Of a stretch of 64,000 nt of DNA, positions 52,130 to 61,757 are shown piece by piece; positions within the stretch are counted from its first letter, which is position 1, and the number at the start of each line of letters is the position of its first letter. Where the stretch lies: positions 372,001-436,000 of the forward strand of contig CALGDM010000006.1 in assembly GCA_937884605.1 (NCBI GenBank). The letters are read 5' to 3'. The translations under genes were made by a program, and so were the position numbers. Source of the stretch: an uncultured Spiribacter sp. (lineage in GTDB: Bacteria > Pseudomonadota > Gammaproteobacteria > Nitrococcales > Nitrococcaceae). The notes under the pieces are model-generated. The model saw only the letters and a program-made list of their open reading frames with translations, was not told where the DNA came from and ran no database searches.

Positions 52130-55100
52130 GCCGCTTCCTTCATGGCCATCGATTGTAGCAGCCAGTCCACCAGCTCGATCCGCGCCTGGGCGGTCTCCGT
52201 TTCGCGCTTGAAGCGCAGCCGCTCCTGGCCCTCGAGCCGGTAGACGGCGGGCTGCTCCTGGACCAGTCGCACCAGCGCTCCGGCATCGACCTGCGGCGAG
52301 GCGCCAAACTGCACGATTCCGCCGCCCGGGCCCACTTCGAAGCGGCTGATACCCATCGCCTGGACCTGCTGGCGGATCCGGGCAATCTCCAGCAGATTGC
52401 GCGCCGGTTCGGGCAGCAGCCCGAACCGATCGATCATTTCCACCTGCAATTCGCGCAGTGCCTCGCCGTTTGCGGCATTGGCAATGCGCTTGTACATCAC
52501 CAGCCGGGTGTGGACATCGGGGAGGTAGTCCTCGGGTAACAGGGCGGGGATGTGCAGCTCGACGTCGGCGCTCTGCTCGAGGGGCGCCTCGAGTGCAGGC
52601 TCCTTGCCGGCCTTGAGTGACTGCACGGCGCGGTCCAGCAGATCACTGTAGAGATTGAAACCCACCTCATGGATCTGTCCGCTCTGGCCTTCACCGAGCA
52701 GTTCGCCCGCGCCGCGAATCTCGAGATCGTGGCTGGCGAGGGCAAAGCCGATGCCCAGGTCCTCCAGCGAGGCAATGGCGTCGAGGCGCTTGACCGCATC
52801 CGCGGTCTGGCTGCGTCGCGGCGGCGCGATCAGATAGGCATAGGCGCGATGATGGGATCGGCCGACGCGGCCGCGCAGCTGATGCAGCTGAGCCAGTCCC
52901 AGGCGATCGGCGCGGTTGATGATGATGGTGTTGGCAGTGGGCACATCGATGCCGCTTTCGATGATCGTGCTGCACACCAGAATATTGAAGCGCTGGTGAT
53001 AGAAATCGAGCATGACCCGCTCGAGGTCGCGCTCGGGCATCTGACCGTGGGCAATCCCGACACGCGCCTCGGGCAGCAGCTCACCGAGGGTCTCGGCGGC
53101 ACGCTGAATACTCTCGACGTCGTTATGCAGAAAATAGACCTGGCCGCCACGGTGGAGCTCGCGCAGGCAGGCCTCGCGGACGGTGGTGTCATCCCATTCG
53201 TTGACGAAGGTCTTTACCGCCAGTCGGCGCGCCGGCGGCGTGGCAATGATCGACAGATCCCGCAATCCCGCCAGCGACATGTTCAGGGTGCGAGGGATCG
53301 GTGTCGCCGTCAGGGTGAGGACGTCGACATTGGCGCGCAGTCGCTTGAGCGCCTCCTTCTGGCGGACGCCGAAGCGGTGCTCTTCGTCGATGATCATCAG
53401 CCCCAGGCGTTTGAAGCGCACCGACTGCTGGAGCAGTTTATGGGTGCCGATCACCACATCCACCTTGCCCTCGTTGAGCGCCTCGAGGGTTCTGGCTTGT
53501 TCCTTTGCGGACTGAAAGCGCGAGAGCTGCTCGATGCGGACCGGCCAGTCCGCGAATCGGTCAATGAAGTTCTGGTAATGCTGCTGGCAGAGCAGGGTGG
53601 TGGGGACCAGCACCGCCACCTGGCGGCCCGACTGGATGCCTGCAAACGCCGCGCGCATCGCGACTTCGGTCTTGCCAAAGCCCACATCACCGCAGACCAC
53701 GCGATCCATGGGTCGGCTCTGCTGCAGATCCTGGAGGACTGCATGAATCGCGGTCTGCTGGTCGGGGGTTTCCTCGAAGGGGAACTGAGCGGCGAAATGC
53801 GCGTAATCGTCGGCCGGCACGATATGCGGCTCGCCCTGCTGGGCCTCGCGCCGGGCGTAGATATCGAGCAGCTCGGCGGCCACGTCGCGGGCCTTCTGCG
53901 CCGCACGCTTGCGGGCCTTTTCCCACTGCCCGCTGCCCAGTCGATGGACGGGCGCCGCGTCGTCATCGGCGCCGGTGTAGCGGCTGATCAGGTGCAGCGA
54001 CGCCACTGGCACATAGAGTTTATCGCCACCCGAATACTCGAGGGTAAGGAATTCGGTCTGCACGCCATCCACGGCCAGTGTCTGGAGGCCCTGATAGCGG
54101 CCAATCCCGTGCTGCTCGTGGACCACCGGTGCGCCAATGGACAGATCCGTCAAGTCGCGGATGATGGCGTCGGGATCCCGATCCGGGGAATGCTGGCGAC
54201 GCCGGCGCTGTTCGGCGCGCTCGCCGAGGAGGGCCGATTCGGGGACCACCGCGAGGCCCGCTTCGGGCAGGCAGAAGCCCCTGTCCAGCGGCGCGGCGGT
54301 CAATGCCAGAGCGGGCTGCTCGGCGACAAAGGTCGACCAGTCGCCGACCTCCCGGGGCTGCAGGCCAGCGGCCTGAAGCCGTTCGCGGAAGGCCTCGCGC
54401 CGCCCGGCCGTTTCGGCGGTGAGCAGCACCGCCCCGTCGAAGCGCTCGATAAACGCCTGCAACGAGGCAATGCCGGTCTCGTCCCCGGGCGCGCTGTGCA
54501 GATCCGGCAGCGCCTGTGCCGAAAGCACGCGATCACGGCCTCGCGCGGCCCCCCGATCGGTGTCCATCGGCAGCGTCACCTGCGCACGCTGGTTCAGGCC
54601 CTCACGCACCGTGTCTGGCGACAGATAGAGCTCGTCCGGCGTAAGCAACGGGCGTTCGCGGTCATGCCGGCGCTGCTCGTAGCGCTCGCCAATCTGGGAC
54701 CACTCCGCCTCGAGCTGGTCATCCACCGAGCCCACGCGCATCGCCAATGTGCTCGCAGGCAGGTAATCAAAAAGTGTCGCCGTCGAGTCGAAGAACAGCG
54801 GCAGGTAGGCCTCGATGCCATTGGGGATGTGCCCGTCACTGACCGACTGATAGATGGGGCTTGTGGTCGGGTCGCCTTCGAAGCGCGCCCGGTACTCGCG
54901 CCGGAAATGCCGAATGCCCGCCTCATCGGTGGGAAATTCATGGGCAGGCAGCAGCTCGACGCTCTCGAGCCGATCGATGCTGCGCTGGGTTTCGGGATCG
55001 AAGCGGCGGATCGTATCAATCTCGTCATCGAACAGATCGATCCGATAGGGGGCTTCGGCGCCCATCGGGTAGAGATCGAGGATCGCCCCGCGAACCGCAA

Positions 55101-55596
55101 ACTCGCCGTGCTCGAGCACCTCGGAGACACAGCGATAGCCACTTGCCTGCAGCGATGTGCGCATGGACTCGAGGTTCAGGGACTGGCCCGTGGCGAGCCG
55201 GATCACGGTGCCCTCGAGAAAGGCCGGTGGCGCAATCCGCTGCATGAGGGTGGCCGCGGGCACGATGACCACGCCCTGGGTTTTGCGCGGCAGTCGGTGC
55301 AGGGCACGCAGGCGCTCGGAGGTGATGTCCTGATGGGGTGAGAAAATGTCGTAGGGCAGCACTTCCCAGTCAGGCATCAGTTCGATGTCATCGACACCGA
55401 AAAACCGCAGTCCGCGACGCAGGGCCTCGGCCTCGACCATGCCGGGCGTGATCAGGAGCAGGGCACCGTCATGGCGCTGAGCGGTCTCGGCGATGGCAAG
55501 CGCGCCGGCATCACCGGCCAGCCCCAGCCAGTCCTGGCGGTCGCCAGCACGGACGGGGCGGTCGTTGTGGATAAGCAGGGGATCGGTTGAGACCAT
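52126..55596 (-). CDS. mfd: Transcription-repair coupling factor Mfd
   Basis: ATP-dependent translocase that removes RNA polymerase stalled at DNA lesions and recruits UvrA. The product is 1156 aa (E. coli 1148). The order is a UvrB-like N-terminal module (PDWEVLPYDIFSPHQDITSERL) and the RNA polymerase interaction domain (GAPVVHEQHGIGRYQGLQTL). The helicase core follows, with Walker A CGDVGFGKTEVAMRAAFAG, IIDEEHRFGVRQKE, TLTATPIPRTLNMS and QLRGRVGRSHHRAYAYL, then the C-terminal TRCF domain. I chose ATG 55596. GTG 55611 is possible, and neither has a clear ribosome-binding site. Confidence 0.97.
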   Translation of the reverse strand: MVSTDPLLIHNDRPVRAGDRQDWLGLAGDAGALAIAETAQRHDGALLLITPGMVEAEALRRGLRFFGVDDIELMPDWEVLPYDIFSPHQDITSERLRALHRLPRKTQGVVIVPAATLMQRIAPPAFLEGTVIRLATGQSLNLESMRTSLQASGYRCVSEVLEHGEFAVRGAILDLYPMGAEAPYRIDLFDDEIDTIRRFDPETQRSIDRLESVELLPAHEFPTDEAGIRHFRREYRARFEGDPTTSPIYQSVSDGHIPNGIEAYLPLFFDSTATLFDYLPASTLAMRVGSVDDQLEAEWSQIGERYEQRRHDRERPLLTPDELYLSPDTVREGLNQRAQVTLPMDTDRGAARGRDRVLSAQALPDLHSAPGDETGIASLQAFIERFDGAVLLTAETAGRREAFRERLQAAGLQPREVGDWSTFVAEQPALALTAAPLDRGFCLPEAGLAVVPESALLGERAEQRRRRQHSPDRDPDAIIRDLTDLSIGAPVVHEQHGIGRYQGLQTLAVDGVQTEFLTLEYSGGDKLYVPVASLHLISRYTGADDDAAPVHRLGSGQWEKARKRAAQKARDVAAELLDIYARREAQQGEPHIVPADDYAHFAAQFPFEETPDQQTAIHAVLQDLQQSRPMDRVVCGDVGFGKTEVAMRAAFAGIQSGRQVAVLVPTTLLCQQHYQNFIDRFADWPVRIEQLSRFQSAKEQARTLEALNEGKVDVVIGTHKLLQQSVRFKRLGLMIIDEEHRFGVRQKEALKRLRANVDVLTLTATPIPRTLNMSLAGLRDLSIIATPPARRLAVKTFVNEWDDTTVREACLRELHRGGQVYFLHNDVESIQRAAETLGELLPEARVGIAHGQMPERDLERVMLDFYHQRFNILVCSTIIESGIDVPTANTIIINRADRLGLAQLHQLRGRVGRSHHRAYAYLIAPPRRSQTADAVKRLDAIASLEDLGIGFALASHDLEIRGAGELLGEGQSGQIHEVGFNLYSDLLDRAVQSLKAGKEPALEAPLEQSADVELHIPALLPEDYLPDVHTRLVMYKRIANAANGEALRELQVEMIDRFGLLPEPARNLLEIARIRQQVQAMGISRFEVGPGGGIVQFGASPQVDAGALVRLVQEQPAVYRLEGQERLRFKRETETAQARIELVDWLLQSMAMKEAA

Positions 55597-55695
55597 GAAT
55601 ACGAAGATCACTGACGATTAAACGCGAAGTCTACCCAATGCGGCGATCGCGGGAAACGGGATGATTGCCGGTGGCGCAGGGGTTAGACTGCCGCC

Positions 55696-56397
55696 ATGGA
55701 TTATCAAGCGCCGCTTATCGCCGGCACCCTGCAGCGACGCTACAAGCGGTTTCTGGCCGATGTCACCCTCGAGACCGGCGAGTCGATCACCGCGCATTGC
55801 CCAAACACCGGCTCGATGCTCGGCTGTGCCGAGCCGGGCATGCGGGTATGGCTGTCACACACGGATCGACGCGGTCGAAAGTACGCCCATACCTGGGAGC
55901 AGGTCGAACTGAGCGGAGGGCTGCGTGTGGGCATCCACACCGGGCGCACCAATCGCCTCGTCGCCGAAGCGCTGCTCGACCCGACGCTGGTCCCCGAGGT
56001 GGTCAACGGCGGATCCCCCCGTGCCGAGGTGAATGTGCCCGATGAACCCATGCGGGCCGATTTTCAGCTCGAAGGGGACGGCCGGTTCATTGAGGTCAAA
56101 AATGTGACCGCCGCTGTCGAGGCGGGGATCGCGGTGTTCCCGGATGCGCCCAGCAGCCGTGGCGTACGCCATCTCGAGGTGCTGCAACGCCTGGCCGAAC
56201 GCGGTAATGCTGGCATGCTCGTGTTCTGCGCGCAGCGCACCGATGTCCGCGAGATTCGGCCCGCTGATGCCATCGATCCCGCCTATGGCCGCGCCCTGCG
56301 GTCGGCGCGCCAGGCCGGTGTTGACGTGATCGGTGTCGGCGCGAGCCCTGAAGCCACGGGGATCCGCGTCGACCGCCGCATCCCGGTGATCACGTGA
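55696..56397 (+). CDS. sfsA: DNA/RNA nuclease SfsA (sugar fermentation stimulation protein)
   Basis: The 233 aa product matches SfsA (E. coli 234). YKRFLADVTLETGESITAHC is the N-terminal OB-like part, with PNTGSMLGCAEPGMRVWLS next. The PD-(D/E)XK-like nuclease core has ADFQLEGDGRFIEVKNVT and FPDAPSSRGVRHLEVLQRLA. It was first described as a regulator of maltose genes, but its fold is that of a nuclease; the biological role is unsettled. No Shine-Dalgarno sequence precedes the ATG; TAGACT lies 6 bases upstream. The stop overlaps the lolC GTG. Confidence 0.93.
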   Translation: MDYQAPLIAGTLQRRYKRFLADVTLETGESITAHCPNTGSMLGCAEPGMRVWLSHTDRRGRKYAHTWEQVELSGGLRVGIHTGRTNRLVAEALLDPTLVPEVVNGGSPRAEVNVPDEPMRADFQLEGDGRFIEVKNVTAAVEAGIAVFPDAPSSRGVRHLEVLQRLAERGNAGMLVFCAQRTDVREIRPADAIDPAYGRALRSARQAGVDVIGVGASPEATGIRVDRRIPVIT

Positions 56398-57641
56398 TCC
56401 GGCCGCTACCGCTATTCATCGGCGTCCGCTACACCCGGGCCCGACGGCGCAACGGATTTGTCTCGTTCATTTCCGCCAGCTCCATGCTGGGCATTGCCGT
56501 TGGGGTGATGGCGCTGATCACGGTGTTATCGGTAATGAACGGGTTTGAGAAGGAGCTGCGCGAGCGCATCCTCGGCATGGTTTCCCATGCGACGGTCCAG
56601 GGTGGCGCCGACGGTCTCGAGGACTGGCAGGCGCTGCTGCCCACGCTCGACCAGCGCCCGGCGGTCATCGGCGCGGCGCCGTTCGTTAACGGCGAAGTCA
56701 TGCTCACCCGCGGCTCGGCGGTTACCGGCGCACTGGCACGTGGCATTGACCCCGAGCGCGAGCCCGCCGTCTCGCGGATCGCCAATAATCTGGTGAGCGG
56801 TCAGTTGAGCGATCTTTCCGATGGGGCGTATCACATTATTCTCGGCAATCGGCTGGCGGCCGAGCTGGGCGTCGGCCGCGGCGACGCCGTCAACCTCATC
56901 ACCCCCGAGGTGCGGGTATCCGCGGCCGGGATTCTGCCGCGTCTTCGACGGTTTGAGGTGGTCGGCACCTTCGAAGTGGACATGGCGCAGTACGACAGCT
57001 CGCTGGCACTGATCCATCTGGCTGACGCTCAGCGCCTGCAGCGTCTCGGCGATGCGGTGACCGGGATCCGGCTCGAGTTTGATGACCTGATGGCGGCGCC
57101 GCAGCGCGTGCGCACCATTGCCGGGGAGCTGCCGGGACGCTACCGGGTGAGCGACTGGACCATGCAGCATCGCAACTTCTTTCGCGCCGTGGCGATGGAG
57201 AAGACGGTGATGTTCATCATTCTGATGCTGATTGTCGGGGTTGCCGCATTCAACATCGTCTCAACGCTGGTCATGGCGGTGCAGGACAAGCGCTCCGATA
57301 TCGCGATCCTGCGCACCCTGGGCGCGCGACCGGCAACGGTAATGGGCATTTTCATCATTCAGGGCAGCCTGCTCGGCATTGTCGGTACGCTGATCGGCAC
57401 CGGCGCGGGGGTGGCGCTTGCGCTCAATGTGGAGACCATCGTCCCGGCCATCGAGCAGCTCTTCAATGTCCAGTTCCTGTCGGGGGATATCTACCTGATC
57501 AGCGATTTGCCCTCGGATCTACGCGGCGGCGATGTCTGGCGGATCAGCCTTTCGGCGATCGGGCTGAGCCTGCTGGCAACCCTGTATCCGGCCTGGCGCG
57601 CCGCGCGCACAGCCCCGGCGGAGGCACTGCGGCATGAGTGA
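56394..57641 (+). CDS. lolC: Lipoprotein-releasing ABC transporter permease LolC/LolE
   Basis: Inner-membrane permease of the Lol system, releasing mature lipoproteins to carrier LolA. The product is 415 aa (E. coli LolE 414, LolC 399). [20 protein letters not shown] is the N-terminal signature before the first membrane segment. A large periplasmic domain separates it from three C-terminal membrane segments ([42 protein letters not shown]-type end). Only one permease gene is present before lolD, suggesting a homodimeric LolF-like arrangement in place of LolC plus LolE. It overlaps lolD by 8 bases. Confidence 0.9.
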   Translation: MIRPLPLFIGVRYTRARRRNGFVSFISASSMLGIAVGVMALITVLSVMNGFEKELRERILGMVSHATVQGGADGLEDWQALLPTLDQRPAVIGAAPFVNGEVMLTRGSAVTGALARGIDPEREPAVSRIANNLVSGQLSDLSDGAYHIILGNRLAAELGVGRGDAVNLITPEVRVSAAGILPRLRRFEVVGTFEVDMAQYDSSLALIHLADAQRLQRLGDAVTGIRLEFDDLMAAPQRVRTIAGELPGRYRVSDWTMQHRNFFRAVAMEKTVMFIILMLIVGVAAFNIVSTLVMAVQDKRSDIAILRTLGARPATVMGIFIIQGSLLGIVGTLIGTGAGVALALNVETIVPAIEQLFNVQFLSGDIYLISDLPSDLRGGDVWRISLSAIGLSLLATLYPAWRAARTAPAEALRHE

Positions 57642-58320
57642 GCAGTCGGTGGTGCTGGAGTGCCGGGCGGTGGGCAAGGGCTTTCACGAAGGCGGGCTCG
57701 ATGTCGAGGTGTTACGCGAGCTCGACTTTCGGGTCGCCGCTGGCGAACAGATCGCGATTCTCGGGCGCTCGGGATCGGGCAAGAGCACGCTCCTGCAACT
57801 GCTGGGCGGGCTCGAGGACCCGGATGCCGGCGAGGTGCGAATCGGTGAGCAGCCCGTGCATCGTCTGCGGGCCGCGGCGCGCGGACGTCTGCGCAACCGG
57901 ATGCTGGGCTTTGTCTATCAGTTTCATCACCTGCTCGGTGAATTCACCGCGCTCGAGAATGTGGCCATGCCGTTGCTCATTCGCGGCGCCGCGCTTGGCG
58001 AGGCGCGTGAGTCGGCAGCGGCCATGCTCCAGTCGGTGGGGCTTGGCCACCGCCTCGATCACAAGCCGGGTGAGCTCTCCGGCGGCGAGCGCCAGCGCGT
58101 GGCCATTGCCCGGGCGCTGGTTACCCAGCCGGCCTGTCTGCTTGCCGACGAGCCCACCGGCAACCTCGACCATCAGACCGCCGAGTCGGTCCTTGAACTC
58201 TTTCAGTCCTTGAACCGTGCCCATGGGACCAGTGTCGTGCTGGTCACGCACGATCAGGATGTGGCGGCGCGAATGGACCGGCGGATGAACCTCGCCGATG
58301 GCCGGCTCCAGCAGGTCTGA
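57634..58320 (+). CDS. lolD: Lipoprotein-releasing ABC transporter ATPase LolD
   Basis: ATPase of the Lol lipoprotein release system. The product is 228 aa (E. coli 233). Walker A is GRSGSGKS (residues 44-51). The Q-loop region has [20 protein letters not shown], which is specific to Lol[16 protein letters not shown] is the signature, [11 protein letters not shown] the Walker B, and VTHDQD the H-loop. It is co-translated with the permease. Clients would include the Lpp-like protein and NlpD encoded in this window. Confidence 0.96.
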   Translation: MSEQSVVLECRAVGKGFHEGGLDVEVLRELDFRVAAGEQIAILGRSGSGKSTLLQLLGGLEDPDAGEVRIGEQPVHRLRAAARGRLRNRMLGFVYQFHHLLGEFTALENVAMPLLIRGAALGEARESAAAMLQSVGLGHRLDHKPGELSGGERQRVAIARALVTQPACLLADEPTGNLDHQTAESVLELFQSLNRAHGTSVVLVTHDQDVAARMDRRMNLADGRLQQV

Positions 58321-58327
58321 ACGGCGC

Positions 58328-58336
58328 TGATAATCT
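58328..58336 (+). promoter_or_regulatory. Possible extended -10 promoter for comEC operon
   Basis: TGATAATCT fits an extended -10 (TGn plus TAATCT), 30 bases before the comEC ATG and immediately after the lolD stop. No -35 is needed for this type, but none is evident either. AGGGAG (58353-58358) is the ribosome-binding site. Confidence 0.32.
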
Positions 58337-58366
58337 GGCGTCTGGCCCTGACAGGGAGACAGGCGC

Positions 58367-60727
58367 ATGCCGCGCAGCGTTGGCGACGGTCTGGGAGCGC
58401 TGCTCGCGGGATTGATTCTGGCGGTGATGCTGCCGGTGGGGCTGTCCCCGGGGCTCGTCATGCTGGCGGTGCTGTTGCCCTGCCTGGCGCTGCCGGGTCG
58501 GGGCCAGTTACCTGGCTGGGTGGCGCTGGGCGTGGTGGTGGCGCTGATCGGCCAGGCCTCGGCGCTCGAGCGGCGCCCCAGCGTAGACACCGCCGATTCA
58601 GTTGCTGCGGTGGGTCGGGTCATGGACCTCCCGGATGTCAGTGACGGTCGTCAGCGTTTTGTCCTGCGGCCTGAATCCATCGCGGGTGTGTCGCAGGGAT
58701 TGCCGCGACGCATCCGCATCAGCCTGTATGCCGACGAGCCCCGCATCGGCGCCGGCGAGCGCTGGCGCCTGCCACTTCGTCTGCGCCGGCCGCGCGGGTT
58801 CATGAACCCAGTTCGTTTCGACTACGAGCAGTGGCTTGCCAGCGAGCATATCGACGCCACCGCCTATGTCACCGAGCCGGATCGTGCCCAGCGATTGTCT
58901 CCGGGGCGCGGTCTGGCGTTCTGGCGTGCCCGGATGGCGGCCCACCTGAGCGAGCGGGCGGCCACGTCGGGGCCCGGCGAGGCGCTTTTGCGTGGGCTGA
59001 TCGTGGGCGATCGGCGCGGATTCAGCGATGCCACCTGGGAGGTCCTTCGAGCCACCGGGACGAGTCATCTGATGGCCATTTCCGGCCTGCACATCGGTCT
59101 GGTGGCCGGCTTTGGCTATTGGCTCGGGCGCTGGCTCTGGGCGATTGCCCGACTCCCCGGTCAGCGCCGCGTGACCGCCTCGCTGGCGGCGGTGGGCGCG
59201 GCGCTTGGCTATGCCGCCATGGCGGGCTTCGCCCTGCCCACCCAGCGCGCCCTGATCATGCTTGCCGTGTTGACGCTGGCGGCGCTGTTGGGCCGTCGCG
59301 TGGCGGCGGGGCGCGTGCTGCTGATTGCCGCCACTGGCGTGGTGCTCTTTGATCCCGCGGCGGTGCTGGCGGCGGGGTTCTGGCTGTCATTCGTTGCCGT
59401 CGCCGTGATCATTCTGGTGGTCCGGGGGCAACGGCAGGGCCCGGTGGCCGGATTATGGCGTATCCAGTTGGCACTGCTGATTGGCCTCGCACCCTTATCG
59501 GGGCTGTTCTTTGGCAGTTGGAGTCCGGCGGGGCTCATCGTCAACCTGCTGATACTGCCGATTTTCTCGCTGGTCATCGTGCCGCTGGCACTGCCTGCGG
59601 CCGTCATCAGCATTGCCCTGCCGGGTCCGGCTGGCGAGGTCCTGCAGTGGCTGGCCCGGCTGCTGGATGCCTTGATGGTGGCCGGTGAGTGGCTGTTGAG
59701 CGCTGGCGTGACCGCCTGGCCGCTGAATCCGGTGGATCCCCTGACCGGACTGGGTCTGGGCGTCGGTCTTGCGCTGTGGATGCTGCCCGCGGGCCGATTG
59801 CCACGCCTGCTGGGCATTGCCCTGATTGCCGGGTTTTTCCTCTCAGGTCCTGAACGGCTTGATCGCGGTGCCGCCACGGTGACGTGGCTGGAGGTGGGGC
59901 AGGGGAATGCGGCGGTCATCCAAACTCGGGGGCAGACACTGGTGGTGGATACCGGGCCGGGCTGGTCCGGGGGTCGCAATGCGGCCGCGTTCTCGCTGAT
60001 TCCGTTTCTCGAACAACGCGGCGTCGAGCGCATTGATCGGCTGATTGTCACTCATGCCGATCGTGATCACCGCGGCGGTGTTGCCGCGCTCAAACGGGCG
60101 TTCCATATCGCCCGGGTGGACGCGGGCGAACCGCTGGCGGCCTTTGCCGACGCGCGGCGCTGCCGTACCGGACAGTCGTGGCAGCGCGATGGCGTGCATT
60201 TCGACTACCTCTGGCCCGATACACCGGAGCGCGTTAGCGGGAATGACGCTTCGTGCGTGCTGCGCATGCGTTCCGCCGGCGGGGATGTGCTGTTCACCGG
60301 TGACATCGATCAGGCCATTGAGCGACCGGTCGCCGCGCGCATCGATCGACCGGTCGTAGCGCTCGAGGCGCCCCACCACGGCAGTCGAACCGGCAGCAGT
60401 GCAACCCTGCTCGAGCGGGCGGCGCCGCAGCGTGCCATCATTGCCGCGGGCTATCGCAACGCCTACGGCATGCCTCACCCGGCGGTCATCCGCCGCCTGC
60501 GCTGTCGCGATATTGCGCCGCATGATACGGGCCGGCGGGGGGCGCTGGTGCTTGAACTGCATCCGCAGCGGCCGCCGCGCTGGCGGGCCGAGCGAGGTCC
60601 GGGACGGCGCCTGCTCCATGAGTCACCGCAGCGGCGTCGCTTTCCGGATGACCCGTCAATCCATTACCATCAACTTCCTTATCCCTTGTTACCGATGGAG
60701 TCGCGCCAACCAACGTGTGGGAACTGA
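58367..60727 (+). CDS. comEC: ComEC/Rec2 DNA-uptake channel protein
   Basis: Inner-membrane channel for single-stranded DNA entry in natural transformation. The product is 786 aa with N-terminal membrane segments, an OB-fold DUF4131 region (RRIRISLYADEPRIGAGERW) and the competence domain (ATGTSHLMAISGLHIGLVAGF). Multiple transmembrane helices follow. The C-terminal metallo-beta-lactamase domain has WLEVGQGNAAVI, VDTGPG, VTHADRDHRGG, LFTGDI and ALEAPHHGSR, so metal ligands for nuclease activity appear intact. The last 60 residues are basic, then lead into exbB, which overlaps by 13 bases. comEC-exbBD-msbA-lpxK is a common gammaproteobacterial order. Confidence 0.94.
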   Translation: MPRSVGDGLGALLAGLILAVMLPVGLSPGLVMLAVLLPCLALPGRGQLPGWVALGVVVALIGQASALERRPSVDTADSVAAVGRVMDLPDVSDGRQRFVLRPESIAGVSQGLPRRIRISLYADEPRIGAGERWRLPLRLRRPRGFMNPVRFDYEQWLASEHIDATAYVTEPDRAQRLSPGRGLAFWRARMAAHLSERAATSGPGEALLRGLIVGDRRGFSDATWEVLRATGTSHLMAISGLHIGLVAGFGYWLGRWLWAIARLPGQRRVTASLAAVGAALGYAAMAGFALPTQRALIMLAVLTLAALLGRRVAAGRVLLIAATGVVLFDPAAVLAAGFWLSFVAVAVIILVVRGQRQGPVAGLWRIQLALLIGLAPLSGLFFGSWSPAGLIVNLLILPIFSLVIVPLALPAAVISIALPGPAGEVLQWLARLLDALMVAGEWLLSAGVTAWPLNPVDPLTGLGLGVGLALWMLPAGRLPRLLGIALIAGFFLSGPERLDRGAATVTWLEVGQGNAAVIQTRGQTLVVDTGPGWSGGRNAAAFSLIPFLEQRGVERIDRLIVTHADRDHRGGVAALKRAFHIARVDAGEPLAAFADARRCRTGQSWQRDGVHFDYLWPDTPERVSGNDASCVLRMRSAGGDVLFTGDIDQAIERPVAARIDRPVVALEAPHHGSRTGSSATLLERAAPQRAIIAAGYRNAYGMPHPAVIRRLRCRDIAPHDTGRRGALVLELHPQRPPRWRAERGPGRRLLHESPQRRRFPDDPSIHYHQLPYPLLPMESRQPTCGN

Positions 60728-61338
60728 TGCGTATCGGTGGTTGGGTGATGGTGCCAATCGTGGGCTGCTCCATCCTGGCCATCGCCATTCTGCTCGAGCG
60801 GGCCTGGATCCTGCGCGAGCCGCGGGTTGCACCGGCTGATCTGGTCCCCGAGGTCTGGCGGCTGGTGGCCACCGACTCGCTCGGACCGGTCAATCTGCGG
60901 CGTCTGCGGGCCGGATCACCGCTGGGTCGGGTGATTGCGGCGGGGCTTGGTCATGCCGGCCTGTCGCGGGCCGAGCGGCTGGAGCGGATCGAGGAGACCG
61001 GCCGAGTCGAGGCCCTGCAGCTCGAGCGCCATCTCACCACCCTTGGCACCATCGCCGCGGTAACGCCGTTACTGGGTCTGCTGGGCACCGTGATTGGCAT
61101 GATTGACGTATTCGCCGGCATCGATGCCGAAGGCCTCAACGACCACCGGGCTCTGGCCGGCGGCATTGGTGAGGCGCTGATCACCACCGGGGCCGGGCTC
61201 AGTGTCGCTATCCCCACCGTTGCTGCCCACCGCTATTTGCGGGCCCGTGCCAATCGCCTGATCGTGGCCATTGAGCGCGAGGCCCTCAAGCTGGCCGATG
61301 TGCTTGCCCGCAATCCGACGCCGGCGGGTCGGGCATGA
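60715..61338 (+). CDS. exbB: ExbB/TolQ/MotA-family proton channel protein
   Basis: A 207 aa inner-membrane protein of the proton-driven motor family. The first membrane segment is WVMVPIVGCSILAIAILLER (about residues 10-29). A long cytoplasmic loop follows, then TLGTIAAVTPLLGLLGTVIG and GIGEALITTGAGLSVAIPTV as the second and third segments. With ExbD it uses the proton gradient to drive a TonB-like partner; no tonB is adjacent. The position upstream of msbA is conserved in many gammaproteobacteria and the function of this pair there is unclear. The GTG start lies inside the comEC end; ATG 60727 is an alternative. Confidence 0.91.
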   Translation: MWELMRIGGWVMVPIVGCSILAIAILLERAWILREPRVAPADLVPEVWRLVATDSLGPVNLRRLRAGSPLGRVIAAGLGHAGLSRAERLERIEETGRVEALQLERHLTTLGTIAAVTPLLGLLGTVIGMIDVFAGIDAEGLNDHRALAGGIGEALITTGAGLSVAIPTVAAHRYLRARANRLIVAIEREALKLADVLARNPTPAGRA

Positions 61339-61757
61339 GGCTGCGCACCCACGAGCCTGATGCCCCCGAAATCAATCTCACGCCGCTGATTGATGTCGTG
61401 TTTCTGATGCTCGTGTTTTTCATCATCACCACCACGTTCAGCGATCGCGAGGCACTGGACGTGACCCTGCCGGCCGCGCAGACCGCCGAGGCCGTCGACC
61501 GGGATCCCCTCGAAATCGTCATTGATGCCGAGGGGGCAATCCAGGTGGACGGGCATGCCGTTGCCAGCGGTTCGGGAGCCCTCAGGCAGGCCCTGGCCGG
61601 TGCGCGCCGCGAGCGCCCTGCGGAGGCCGATCAGGTACTGATCCGTGCCGACCAGCGCGTGCCCCACGGACAGGTCCTGCAAGTGATGGATCAGGCCGGG
61701 CAGAGCGGCTTTACCCAGGTCGGTATTGCGACAACCGGCACGGACGACGCGTTATGA
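61335..61757 (+). CDS. exbD: ExbD/TolR-family biopolymer transport protein
   Basis: A 140 aa single-span partner of ExbB. The N-terminal cytoplasmic segment ends APEINLTPLIDVVFLMLVFF, where the membrane Asp (in LIDVVF) is the proton-carrying residue. The periplasmic domain has DPLEIVIDAEGAIQVDG and a C-terminal VLIRADQRVPHGQVLQVMD, both typical. It overlaps exbB and msbA with ATGA junctions at both ends. Confidence 0.94.
   Translation: MRLRTHEPDAPEINLTPLIDVVFLMLVFFIITTTFSDREALDVTLPAAQTAEAVDRDPLEIVIDAEGAIQVDGHAVASGSGALRQALAGARRERPAEADQVLIRADQRVPHGQVLQVMDQAGQSGFTQVGIATTGTDDAL

Noticed and set aside
52669-55341. An 890-codon open frame antisense to mfd
   Set aside because: Mirrors the reading frame of mfd. 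The amino acid composition is that of a shadow, and it has no start context of note.
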